Positions 1-6,690 of a stretch of 61,028 bases of DNA are shown here, piece after piece (position 1 is the first letter of the stretch; every line of letters begins with the position of its first letter). Source of the DNA: a virus. The DNA is taken from positions 1 to 61,028 of IMG/VR virus record IMGVR_UViG_3300034272_001471; one strand, written 5' to 3'. Under the pieces are notes generated by a model. That model saw only the letters and a program-made list of their open reading frames with translations. It was not told where the DNA came from and did no database searches. A program made the translations under genes and the position numbers.

Positions 1-6
1 AGTCTC

Positions 7-25
7 GCAACGGGTTATCCGTTGC
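7..25. other. hairpin in the junction region
   Basis: Perfect 7-bp inverted repeat GCAACGG / CCGTTGC around a GTTAT loop. It lies in the non-coding stretch between the leftward gene ending at 114 and the start of the late genes at 60644. It is repeated at the right end of the window because of the terminal overlap. Confidence 0.7.
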
Positions 26-63
26 CGGCAGTGTACCGATCCCCCTAACGGTTTCGCAAGCAT

Positions 64-100
64 CCCGGGCCGGGCCGGTTTTTCGCCAGCCCGGCCCGGG
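64..100 (-). terminator. strong GC-rich hairpin, possible terminator
   Basis: Perfect 12-bp inverted repeat (64-75 with 89-100, CCCGGGCCGGGC and its complement) with a 13-nt loop. It starts 13 nt past the stop of the leftward gene 1028-114, a typical terminator position. There is no clean U tract after the stem on the minus strand, so intrinsic termination is not certain. Confidence 0.45.
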
Positions 101-113
101 TGTGCATTGCCCC

Positions 114-1028
114 CTACCCCCTCGCCTTTGCCGCTGCCTTGGCCAGTTCTGTCGTCAGGTCGAACGGCAACCCCCGCCATTCCGTCCCGTCCCCCGGTGT
201 CGCGGGACATCCTGCGGCCGGGGCGGGCGGCGGATTGAATTGCCGCCGGGTGTCCCGGCCAAGAATCGCCATTCTTGCCGCGGCCGTGCCGATTGCATCT
301 TGGCCTATAGCGGCCGTGCGGCTCTTGCCGATGGCCCGGTTCGGGACGGTGCCGGTATAGGGGACGTGGGGCTTTCCCCGCGGACCCGTTTCCATCGTCG
401 GCGGCAGCGGGATATAGGCTATCCGTGTGGCCGACCCGGGCCAGTAGAGCGGTCGGCCGTTCGGGGCTCTCCCCGCCATCGGGCGGCCCATTGTCCCGAC
501 GACGACGACACGGTAGCGGGTCGGCTCAGGCCGTCCCTTTACGGGCCGGCGGCGGGCCTTGCGTTGCCGGTCGGAAACGTACCGCAGCCCCTCGCGGGTT
601 GCGGTTTCGATGGCCTCTAAAATCCTATCGGGCCGGGGTTGCCGGGCGTCATCCGAAACGCCCCGGAACGGCGATTTGTTCCGCCCCTCTTCACTTTCCC
701 GGCTCCCGGGGTCACGGAGATTTTTCCGGACGGCGGCCCGTTCGCCCCGCTTGCGAATTCGATCCGTTTCGGTATCCCCGGCCCACCCCCTGACCCGCCA
801 TCGTCGGCACGTTCGGAAAATGTAGTGGAGCGGCGTAATTTCGGCCGGGATCGTCCCGGTGATTACGTCAAATATGATCCGGCCGGAAATTTCGTCCCGG
901 TCGGCCGGGGATAGGCTCGCCGGACTGTCCGGGGCGGACCATTTTCCGACATAGCCCCGGACGATTCTAAGGGCCGCGGTGGCGGTATCGTCAGGCCATT
1001 TCAGCGGGTTGCGTTCGTTCGTCTCCAT
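114..1028 (-). CDS. Arg-rich hypothetical protein, 304 aa
   Basis: I do not recognise this protein. The ATG at 1028 was chosen because GGAGGG lies 6 nt upstream (1035-1040); a longer reading to 1115 has no such site. It is strongly basic, with a run of Arg/Lys in the middle and Pro/Arg-rich ends, and may bind nucleic acid (inference). It is transcribed away from the early operon, as an immunity or control gene often is, but I see no classical HTH. Its DNA is unusually rich in CCGG and CGG compared with its neighbours, which may indicate separate acquisition. Confidence 0.6.
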   Translation of the reverse strand: METNERNPLKWPDDTATAALRIVRGYVGKWSAPDSPASLSPADRDEISGRIIFDVITGTIPAEITPLHYIFRTCRRWRVRGWAGDTETDRIRKRGERAAVRKNLRDPGSRESEEGRNKSPFRGVSDDARQPRPDRILEAIETATREGLRYVSDRQRKARRRPVKGRPEPTRYRVVVVGTMGRPMAGRAPNGRPLYWPGSATRIAYIPLPPTMETGPRGKPHVPYTGTVPNRAIGKSRTAAIGQDAIGTAAARMAILGRDTRRQFNPPPAPAAGCPATPGDGTEWRGLPFDLTTELAKAAAKARG

Positions 1029-1040
1029 TGTTATCCCTCC

Positions 1041-1068
1041 GTTGTAAAGCGGACTGAGCCCGGAACAA
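1041..1068 (-). promoter_or_regulatory. promoter/operator-like element, leftward copy
   Basis: On the minus strand this reads TTGTTC (1063-1068), a 16-nt spacer containing CAGTCCGCT, then TACAAC (1041-1046). Two rightward copies with the same spacing lie at 1147 and 1291. The -10-like box directly abuts the SD of the 1028 gene, so a transcript started here would be almost leaderless. It may therefore be an operator rather than a promoter. Confidence 0.45.
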
Positions 1069-1102
1069 TTCCGCCGGGAAACATTCCCGACGACACCTAC
1101 AT

Positions 1103-1130
1103 AGACTATCGGCATTCCACCTTAGGTCAA
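1103..1130 (-). promoter_or_regulatory. candidate leftward sigma70-type promoter
   Basis: Minus-strand TTGACC (1125-1130), a 16-nt spacer and TAGTCT (1103-1108), preceded by an AT-rich stretch. It would drive the leftward gene starting at 1028 with a leader of about 70 nt. The -10 match is weak. Confidence 0.3.
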
Positions 1131-1146
1131 CAATTATTTTCCGGAA

Positions 1147-1174
1147 TTGTTCCTGCCACAGTCCGCTGTATATT
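1147..1174 (+). promoter_or_regulatory. promoter-like element, rightward copy 1
   Basis: TTGTTC (1147-1152), 16 nt, then TATATT (1169-1174). The spacer contains CAGTCCGCT, which is shared with the other two copies. It lies about 215 nt upstream of the first early gene. Together with the leftward copy it forms a 26-bp imperfect inverted repeat (1048-1073 / 1142-1167). Confidence 0.5.
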
Positions 1175-1290
1175 GTCGCCACCGACGACGACGAACGGAC
1201 GGTATAAACGTCCCGACGACGACGCCGACGACGATACGCGGACCTGCCCTGTAATATACAGGCAGTCGCGGGGCAAAGATTTTCGGATTT

Positions 1291-1318
1291 TTGTTCCGCC
1301 GTCAGTCCGCTATCTAAT
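1291..1318 (+). promoter_or_regulatory. promoter-like element, rightward copy 2 (likely early promoter)
   Basis: TTGTTC (1291-1296), 16 nt, then TCTAAT (1313-1318, five of six bases of TATAAT), again with CAGTCCGCT in the spacer. The expected start point is at about 1325, inside the palindrome at 1319-1334. It sits 70 nt upstream of the first early gene. Confidence 0.55.
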
Positions 1319-1334
1319 GTCCGATCCATCGGAC
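1319..1334. promoter_or_regulatory. 16-bp palindrome, putative operator at the early start point
   Basis: Perfect dyad GTCCGAT-CC-ATCGGAC. It covers the expected +1 of the rightward promoter-like element at 1291-1318, a classical repressor position. The binding protein is not identified. Confidence 0.5.
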
Positions 1335-1388
1335 GCAAGGGAGTAACGGTTTACTCCATGTGTATGCGGGCAGTCAAAGGGAGGTCTT

Positions 1389-1505
1389 ATGATCTGTGCC
1401 GACAGTTTTGACCTGTACATGAACTACAGGCTCCGGGTGCGTCCGTACAACACGGACCCGTGGGATGTGCTGTGGACAGCCTTGTGCTTCGCCCAGCGTT
1501 ACTAG
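1389..1505 (+). CDS. small protein, 38 aa
   Basis: First gene of the rightward operon. An ATG at 1389 follows GGAGGT with 5-nt spacing, and the frame runs to TAG at 1503-1505. The product begins MICADSFDLYMNY and is Tyr/Trp-rich at the C-terminus. Function unknown. The call rests on the ribosome binding site and the operon position. Confidence 0.55.
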   Translation: MICADSFDLYMNYRLRVRPYNTDPWDVLWTALCFAQRY

Positions 1506-1580
1506 GCCGAAACCTGCCTACGGGCAGGTCCACCCGTGAAGCGGGTGCTGATGAGGCCAGTTGCCTACAGGAGTCTTTCC

Positions 1581-2075
1581 ATGTACCAGCCCGAACGGCT
1601 GGCGCGCTGGAAGATGCCCCGGGATTACTTCGGTGCCGAATGGCCGGAGTACTACTCCTCGGGTGTCGGGCGTTCCAGGGATTCGGACTGCCTGGAAGAA
1701 TCCAACTTCCATGCCATGCTGGCAGCCCTTGGTGGTGAATCGGACACCGTTCGCGTTGTCCGTGAATCACACTGGGCGGTCGGCTGGGTGGAGTGGATTG
1801 CTATCCATGAGTCCGACGAAAAGGCTCTCCGTGAGGCCGATAGGCTGTGCGGCGAGTTGAAAGATTATCCCATCTTGGACGAAGAGGATCACTCTTCCCG
1901 GGAGTGGGAGGAATGCGAGCGCGTCTGGTCGGACTGCTATACGGCCAGGGAGCGTGTTCGGTATCTGCGGCGGGCCCGATGCACGGAGCGATTCCGTGAT
2001 CTACGGGCAGCCGTGAATGGTGACTGGCATGCGGCGGCGAATCTGCTGCCGTGTCCTAGCGACATCATTTACTAG
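1581..2075 (+). CDS. phage hypothetical protein, 164 aa
   Basis: The ATG at 1581 has CAGGAG 7 nt upstream; the in-frame ATG at 1536 has no SD. The protein is acidic and Trp/Glu-rich, with a central segment containing VGWVEWIAIHE and a C-terminal segment with conserved-looking Tyr/Arg positions. Similar short proteins occur in early regions of many phages, from memory. Function unknown. Confidence 0.75.
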   Translation: MYQPERLARWKMPRDYFGAEWPEYYSSGVGRSRDSDCLEESNFHAMLAALGGESDTVRVVRESHWAVGWVEWIAIHESDEKALREADRLCGELKDYPILDEEDHSSREWEECERVWSDCYTARERVRYLRRARCTERFRDLRAAVNGDWHAAANLLPCPSDIIY

Positions 2076-2337
2076 ACGGGATCCGGGTCCGGGCAGTGGG
2101 TAATGGGTACAGCCGGGCGTTAGGCCCGTGCCGAGGCCATGCGGCCGTTAGTGCGGCGCTCACTGCCCGGGTTCGGCTGCCGGTGTCCGAATAGCCCCCT
2201 CTGGGCAAAACGCATTCGACGGGGTGCGTAGTCAACGCGGGGAGGACCGCCACGCAAGTGGCCTGCGATCCAACCGTTGGCGCAGAGGGTGCTATTCGGC
2301 TGCCGTTAGCAGTCGGTTTCTCTTCATGGAGGTGCGT
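2076..2337. other. 262-bp gap with inverted repeats
   Basis: No credible gene. It holds a short hairpin CGGGC-GTTAG-GCCCG near 2117 and a longer-range inverted repeat (CCGGGCAGTG near 2089 with CACTGCCCGG near 2161). It may be a structured leader or processing site in front of the gene at 2338. No convincing promoter was seen. Confidence 0.4.
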
Positions 2338-3156
2338 ATGGTCGCAAGATCACGCACCGCCCGGCCGCTCGGTGTCATTCTGCACCGGGGCCAGTCTGAA
2401 TTCGACGGTGCGCCGTATGTGGTGATCATGCCACTGGGCAAGCCGTCCAAGAATTCCAAGACGGGCAAGATGCTACAGACCTATATCATTAGGTCGCATA
2501 TGCATCCGGTCCAGGCGGTGCGCTCAGGTGGCGATTCGGCCATCTGCGGTGATTGCCCGATGCGTGGGCTGGTGACGTTTCCGAAGCGTACGCCGCGGAA
2601 GAAACGCCAGCGCCACCGGGCCTGTTATGTCAACGTCGGGCAGGGACCGGCCACGGTCTACGGTGCGTTCAAACGTGGACGCTATGTGGACTATGTGCCC
2701 GCCCTGCATGACCAGTTCATCCGGGGCCGAAAGGTGCGATTCGGCACCTACGGCGAGCCGGTGCTGATCCCCTTGGAGCTGGTGGCTCATCTGGCCAGTC
2801 TGTCGGCCGGCTGGACGGGCTACACACACCAGTGGGCGAACCTCGCCTTTCGGGACTACCAGCGGTTTCTCATGGCGTCAGTCCATGGGAAGACCGGGCC
2901 CTGGTCCCGGGAGCATGCGAAGAGTCTCGGCTGGCGAACCTTCCGCACTATGCGGGATGGCGAGCCGGATGATTCTGAGGTTCTCTGCCCGGCATCTGCC
3001 GAGGCGGGGAAGCGGTTGACCTGCGAGCGGTGCAACCTGTGCGACGGTGCCGGAAGGCGCAGGGCCGGGCTGCAACTGGTGGACGTTTACATCCCCGGGC
3101 ACGGTGGCAAGGCGATTATGTCTGCCATCCGCCACCTGCCCATCCTTCAGGCGTGA
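2338..3156 (+). CDS. DUF7227-like phage protein, 272 aa
   Basis: The ATG at 2338 follows GGAGG with 5-nt spacing. The N-terminus reads ARSRTARPLGVILHRG, followed by a CGDCP motif and an ACYVNVGQGP segment. This pattern is shared by a widespread phage family of unknown function (DUF7227, from memory). Four further cysteines in CERCNLCDG near residue 245 suggest a second metal-binding site. Its role is unknown. Confidence 0.75.
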   Translation: MVARSRTARPLGVILHRGQSEFDGAPYVVIMPLGKPSKNSKTGKMLQTYIIRSHMHPVQAVRSGGDSAICGDCPMRGLVTFPKRTPRKKRQRHRACYVNVGQGPATVYGAFKRGRYVDYVPALHDQFIRGRKVRFGTYGEPVLIPLELVAHLASLSAGWTGYTHQWANLAFRDYQRFLMASVHGKTGPWSREHAKSLGWRTFRTMRDGEPDDSEVLCPASAEAGKRLTCERCNLCDGAGRRRAGLQLVDVYIPGHGGKAIMSAIRHLPILQA

Positions 3157-3204
3157 CGCCGCGTGGCGTTACCTGTACACTTGGACAGTCCTAGGAGGTG
3201 TGAC

Positions 3205-3333
3205 ATGGTCGATGCGTACTACTCCAACGACCTCAAGTGTTGGGTTCGTCTGGAGCGTCAGATAGATGGCGAGTGGTGCCATACGTCTGGGTTTTCTACC
3301 CGAGAAGCGGCCATGCGTGGCCGGGAGGTGTGA
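3205..3333 (+). CDS. small protein, 42 aa
   Basis: The ATG at 3205 is preceded by AGGAGGTGTGAC. The product begins MVDAYYSNDLKCWVR and ends GREV. Its last codons and stop supply the SD and spacer of the next gene (GGAGGTGTGACATG). Function unknown; first of a run of genes joined by this same element. Confidence 0.65.
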   Translation: MVDAYYSNDLKCWVRLERQIDGEWCHTSGFSTREAAMRGREV

Positions 3334-3334
3334 C

Positions 3335-3562
3335 ATGACGAGTCTAACGGGCCGCCTAGTGCGGGCGGCCGATGATCTGCGGGAACTGCGGATCGATCTT
3401 CACAACTTGGCAATTCGGCTGCTGGAAGACGACGCGGGCCTATCCGCTGAGTCTTACTGGCTGCTGGATCAGGTGTTTCAGCGGGTCGGCGGGCTGGCTG
3501 CTGTCAATGCCCGGAAGCGTGATGATGGCAGGTTTTATATCCCCCCAATGGCAAAGGTGTGA
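3335..3562 (+). CDS. small protein, 75 aa
   Basis: The ATG at 3335 lies 1 nt past the previous stop in TGACATG, so translation is probably coupled. Helical, Leu-rich protein without a recognised domain. It ends in Lys-Val, and the terminal codons form part of the next SD. Confidence 0.7.
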   Translation: MTSLTGRLVRAADDLRELRIDLHNLAIRLLEDDAGLSAESYWLLDQVFQRVGGLAAVNARKRDDGRFYIPPMAKV

Positions 3563-3563
3563 C

Positions 3564-3803
3564 ATGGAGTATCTGCATGACCGCTACCCGCAGGCCACAT
3601 ACCTGCGGGTGCCCTATACGGGCCGCAAGGGGTACACGCAATCGGGCTACGGCAAGCGGTTGCCAACCGACTGGGCCGTGCGGATTGGCAAGAGGCTGCA
3701 CCGGGTGCGGTGCATGTGCTGGAGCAACATCGGCACCTTGTGGGTGCGGGTGCGAGGTGAACAACTGATCTTTGTGGACTGCTATCACAAGCAGGAGGTG
3801 TGA
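3564..3803 (+). CDS. small basic protein, 79 aa
   Basis: The ATG at 3564 is coupled to the previous stop (TGACATG). Tyr/Arg/Lys-rich, with VRCMCWSNIGTLWVRV near the middle. It ends in QEV, whose codons build the next GGAGGTGTGACATG. Function unknown. Confidence 0.65.
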   Translation: MEYLHDRYPQATYLRVPYTGRKGYTQSGYGKRLPTDWAVRIGKRLHRVRCMCWSNIGTLWVRVRGEQLIFVDCYHKQEV

Positions 3804-3804
3804 C

Positions 3805-4056
3805 ATGCGAAGGCTGGACGACGAGCCGCTGCAATGGCGGTACGGGATCACACTGCGTGGCCTGTGGCTTGCATCCAACGGGCAGTGGTTGCGGGATGGC
3901 TCACACCCATCCGTGCAGCACTGGCCGACGATGGAGCAGGCGCGGGCGTGGCGGGAGCGTCACATGCCCGGCGAGTTGGGTGCATGGGCCGAGGCCATCG
4001 GGATTTTCCAAGGCGGCGTCAATGTGACTGCCGCTGTTCATGGCGAGGAGGCGTGA
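3805..4056 (+). CDS. small protein, 83 aa
   Basis: Coupled start in TGACATG at 3805. Trp-rich sequence with QWRYGITLRGLWL near the N-terminus. It ends in GEEA, whose codons carry the SD of the next gene. Function unknown. Confidence 0.65.
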   Translation: MRRLDDEPLQWRYGITLRGLWLASNGQWLRDGSHPSVQHWPTMEQARAWRERHMPGELGAWAEAIGIFQGGVNVTAAVHGEEA

Positions 4057-4057
4057 C

Positions 4058-4228
4058 ATGCGACGAGAGACGATCCTGACACTGCGGATTACCTGGGACA
4101 CCGATGAGGTGGAACGCCCAGGTGCCTGGGACTGGGCCACGCTGATCGATGCCGAGCGTGGGCATGTGGAGATTCTTGCGGACAGCGACTGGCAGTGCCG
4201 CAACCAACTGTTAACCGAGGAGGTGTGA
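4058..4228 (+). CDS. small acidic protein, 56 aa
   Basis: Coupled start at 4058 after GAGGAGGCGTGAC. Begins MRRETILTLRITWDTDEVE and ends TEEV, again embedding the next ribosome binding site. Function unknown. Confidence 0.65.
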   Translation: MRRETILTLRITWDTDEVERPGAWDWATLIDAERGHVEILADSDWQCRNQLLTEEV

Positions 4229-4229
4229 C

Positions 4230-4412
4230 ATGCCCGACTACGACTGGCTGGGCTACGGGCTGCTGCTGAAATTCAGCAACGGCACCGTGTTCATGCAGGG
4301 TGACGAGGCGTCGGAACTGTACGACCAACTGGAGGCGTGTGCCACCAGTGAAGAGATCGATCTGCTTCTAGGTGACTACGCCGAAATGGCGGAGGAGGAA
4401 AGCGATGAGTAG
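4230..4412 (+). CDS. small acidic protein, 60 aa
   Basis: Coupled start after GAGGAGGTGTGAC. Asp/Glu-rich C-terminus (AEEESDE). Its 3' end overlaps the next gene by 8 nt and contains that gene's GGAGGAGG SD. Function unknown. Confidence 0.65.
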   Translation: MPDYDWLGYGLLLKFSNGTVFMQGDEASELYDQLEACATSEEIDLLLGDYAEMAEEESDE

Positions 4413-5130
4413 CCTGTGTCTCCATGCCGGCGGCAAGCTGGCTGGGCTGGATGAGATCAGGGGTCTGGCAATGCCGGCCCCTACGGATACGTGGACCCCT
4501 GTGCCCCATGATCTGGTCATCGATCATGTGACCAGAACCGTGGAGTCGTCGGGCCTGGCAGTCAGTGAGCGGTCATTCGCCATTGCCAAGGACGGGATGC
4601 GCATGTTCGGCATCCTCACCCTGGCAGGTGGCACGGACTATGCGACGACGATTGGGGTGCGGAACAGCCATGACAAGACCTTCCCTGTCGGGCTGGCACT
4701 GGGGAGTCGGGTGTTCGTCTGCGACAACCTCGCCTTCTCCAGTGAGGTGACGATCAGCACCAAGCACACACGCTATGTGCTGGACAGGTTGCCCCGGCTG
4801 ATCGCAGACGGGGTGGCCCGGCTTGTGCAGAGGCGGGTCCACCAGGAACGCAGGCTGGAGGTCTACAAGGAGACGCCCGTGCAGGGGCTGGCACACCTGC
4901 ATGATCTGGTGCTGCGGACCTATCGGGCCAAGGCCATCCCGGCCCGTGCGATTGCCGAGGTCTTGCAGGAATACGAGGAGCCGAAGCATCCGGAGTTCCG
5001 GCAGCCGACGCTCTGGGCCTACTTCAATGCGGTCACCGAGGTTCTCAAGACCTACGGTGAACTGCAACCCCGGACGCAACGGTTGCACGGGGTGATCGAT
5101 GCGGATTGTCCGAAACTTCTGGCGGTCTAG
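4405..5130 (+). CDS. DUF932-like protein, 241 aa
   Basis: The ATG at 4405 follows GGAGGAGGAAAGCG. The segment GVRNSHDKTFPVGLALGSRVFVCDNLAFS (about residues 86-114) is characteristic of DUF932/TIGR03299-type phage and plasmid proteins. Members are often encoded near early or DNA-metabolism genes, but the biochemical role is not established. The first 30 residues resemble a short specificity tail. Confidence 0.75.
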   Translation: MSSLCLHAGGKLAGLDEIRGLAMPAPTDTWTPVPHDLVIDHVTRTVESSGLAVSERSFAIAKDGMRMFGILTLAGGTDYATTIGVRNSHDKTFPVGLALGSRVFVCDNLAFSSEVTISTKHTRYVLDRLPRLIADGVARLVQRRVHQERRLEVYKETPVQGLAHLHDLVLRTYRAKAIPARAIAEVLQEYEEPKHPEFRQPTLWAYFNAVTEVLKTYGELQPRTQRLHGVIDADCPKLLAV

Positions 5131-5140
5131 GAGGCGAGCA

Positions 5141-5341
5141 ATGGATGACCGACACGTTGTGCATCTGGTCTTGACCGAGGTGCAGCAGGCCCAGTTGCGG
5201 CATGCGGTGGCCTACTGGGCCGACCTCAAGCGATTGTGGCGGGAGGAGGCTGGACTCCCGTACACTGCCCATGAAATCGCCGCCGAACAGGTGGCCGATA
5301 TGGTGTGGAAACTCACCGGGGGGGATTTGCAGCATGCCTAA
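5141..5341 (+). CDS. small protein, 66 aa
   Basis: The ATG at 5141 has AGGAGG 7 nt upstream. Predicted largely helical (VQQAQLRHAVAYWADLK). No known family recognised. Overlaps the next small gene by 8 nt. Confidence 0.65.
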   Translation: MDDRHVVHLVLTEVQQAQLRHAVAYWADLKRLWREEAGLPYTAHEIAAEQVADMVWKLTGGDLQHA

Positions 5342-5483
5342 AGAGGGGGTGTGGGAGTTCACGTTCATGGCGGTGCAGGCCGGCGAGACACGGCGGCAAG
5401 CCTTGGAGGCCGTGCTGGAGTATCTCGCAGAGCAGGCAGACAAGGGGGAGTTGGAGCCGACGACGGTGGAGCGAATCGAATAA
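5334..5483 (+). CDS. small protein, 49 aa
   Basis: The ATG at 5334 lies within the 3' end of the previous gene and is probably translationally coupled. Begins MPKEGVWEFTFMAVQAG, with an amphipathic C-terminal helix. Function unknown. Confidence 0.55.
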   Translation: MPKEGVWEFTFMAVQAGETRRQALEAVLEYLAEQADKGELEPTTVERIE

Positions 5484-5502
5484 GGCACCAAGGAGGTGTG
5501 CA

Positions 5503-5631
5503 ATGTGGGCGGTGAGAACCAAGGAGGAAATCCTGGCGGTGTTCAATGACCGCTGGGAGGCAGAAGAGTTTGCCCGGGAGTGGCGTTCACTCCATGGGGT
5601 GAGGTGTAAGGTAGTGCGCACGGAGAACTGA
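5503..5631 (+). CDS. small protein, 42 aa
   Basis: The ATG at 5503 follows AAGGAGGTGTGCA. The sequence MWAVRTKEEILAVFND suggests a short alpha/beta protein. No family recognised. Confidence 0.6.
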   Translation: MWAVRTKEEILAVFNDRWEAEEFAREWRSLHGVRCKVVRTEN

Positions 5632-5632
5632 G

Positions 5633-5854
5633 ATGAAGACCATAGTGCATGTCAACCAGCACATCATCCGCTCCAACTCCAAGACGGGGCAGAGGATGCC
5701 GGTGCTGACGGTCAAGACCTACAAGGACAACACCTACGCCCACTCCGTGCGGATCGATGGGCCATGCGTGGTGGTGTACAGCCCGGACAAGCCGCTGTCA
5801 TGCGGTGCGAAGGTGTGGATCGAAACCCAAGGCAACGTGGAGAGAATCGCATGA
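5633..5854 (+). CDS. small protein, 73 aa
   Basis: The ATG at 5633 follows GGAGAACTGAG. Mostly beta-strand-like sequence (PVLTVKTYKDNTYAHSVRI). It ends 4 nt inside the next gene (ATGA overlap). Function unknown. Confidence 0.65.
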   Translation: MKTIVHVNQHIIRSNSKTGQRMPVLTVKTYKDNTYAHSVRIDGPCVVVYSPDKPLSCGAKVWIETQGNVERIA

Positions 5855-6303
5855 GTTATCGACCGATTGGCAAGCGGCTCCGTGAGTGGGTGCAGGCCCG
5901 CATCGATGCGGCGATCCTGCCCCAGGTGCGGAGGTGCGTGGCAGATGTGGCCCAGCCGGTGGACCACCAGCGGCTGGCCTTAGAGGTCGGCTGTTTGCAG
6001 GAGTTCCGCCGGGAGCTGGCCGCTTCCATGCAAAGCGAGGTAAGCGAGACGTTGACAGAGCGGCTGGTGGACGAGATCGACCTGGACGATCTGGCAGACA
6101 AGGTCGCAGCCCGGAGATCGTTTGATATCGATGCGGAGGATGTCGCCCGCCACATGGATGCGGAAGATGTCGCCTCCTATGTGGATGTGGATACGGACAC
6201 CATCGCAGAGAAGGTAGCCGAGGAGATCGATGTGTTTGAGTGCGTGGACTACGACCGACTGGCGGCGGCGCTGGTCAGCAAACTGAAGGAGGTGTTGGCA
6301 TGA
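5851..6303 (+). CDS. acidic helical protein, 150 aa
   Basis: ATGA-coupled start with GGAGAG upstream. The C-terminal half is made of short repeats around DIDAEDVARHMDAEDVASYVD, and the whole protein is rich in Asp, Glu and Ala. It shares the N-terminus MSYRP with the next gene. It might be a structural or DNA-mimic-like protein; that is speculation. Confidence 0.65.
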   Translation: MSYRPIGKRLREWVQARIDAAILPQVRRCVADVAQPVDHQRLALEVGCLQEFRRELAASMQSEVSETLTERLVDEIDLDDLADKVAARRSFDIDAEDVARHMDAEDVASYVDVDTDTIAEKVAEEIDVFECVDYDRLAAALVSKLKEVLA

Positions 6304-6518
6304 GTTATCGACCCATGTTTCTGGTTGGCCGGGAGTGGGCTGGCAATGCCCTGCGATTTGCCACCCAGGCAGAGGCAGAGCAGTCTGCCTTGGAGTTGAT
6401 GGGCCGGTGGTTCATGCCATCGGACTACCGAGTGGACGAGGTGGATGACGAGGTAAACTATGGGTTCGATCCTGTACGCGGGAATGTCCCGCTGGAGGTG
6501 GTCAATGCCAACGATTGA
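6300..6518 (+). CDS. small protein, 72 aa
   Basis: ATGA-coupled start. The start region (ATGAGTTATCGACC) repeats that of the preceding gene, suggesting a local duplication of the initiation region. No domain recognised. Confidence 0.65.
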   Translation: MSYRPMFLVGREWAGNALRFATQAEAEQSALELMGRWFMPSDYRVDEVDDEVNYGFDPVRGNVPLEVVNAND

Positions 6519-6690
6519 ACTGACCGACGAGCAGGCCGACGAGCTTGAAGATGCCGTGGCCTGCAGGATCGACGACCTGGATCGCAGGCTCCGGGAATCC
6601 GCACGTTCAGACGATGACCCCGGTGTCATTCAGGTCAGGCATGTGCAGTCTGTCCTGTCCGACATCCTGGAACTACTGGAGATTGCGTGA
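6505..6690 (+). CDS. small acidic protein, 61 aa
   Basis: The ATG at 6505 follows GGAGGTGGTCA within the end of the previous gene. Begins MPTIELTDEQADELEDAV and is probably two helices. Function unknown. Confidence 0.65.
   Translation: MPTIELTDEQADELEDAVACRIDDLDRRLRESARSDDDPGVIQVRHVQSVLSDILELLEIA

Larger units (their letters stand above)
2..128. repeat. 127-bp terminal direct repeat, left copy
   Basis: Bases 2-128 are identical to bases 60902-61028, while base 1 (a) differs from base 60901 (c). The repeat most simply means the contig is circular or circularly permuted and was cut with an overlap. The length equals a commonly used assembly k-mer, so it need not be a biological terminal repeat. 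It contains two hairpins and the 3' end of the leftward gene that ends at 114. Confidence 0.95.

Noticed and set aside
102-914. Several plus-strand ORFs between 100 and 914
   Set aside because: They lie opposite the 304-aa leftward gene, lack SD sites and have the Arg/Pro/Gly-biased composition of GC-rich shadow frames.
1154-1246. Short GACGAC repeats suggesting a CRISPR or satellite
   Set aside because: Only short runs of GACGAC with no regular spacers. No CRISPR array was seen anywhere in the window.
2110-2135. GGCGTTAGGCCC as an attC core site
   Set aside because: It contains GTTAGGC, but there is no matching AAC box or paired arms at attC spacing.
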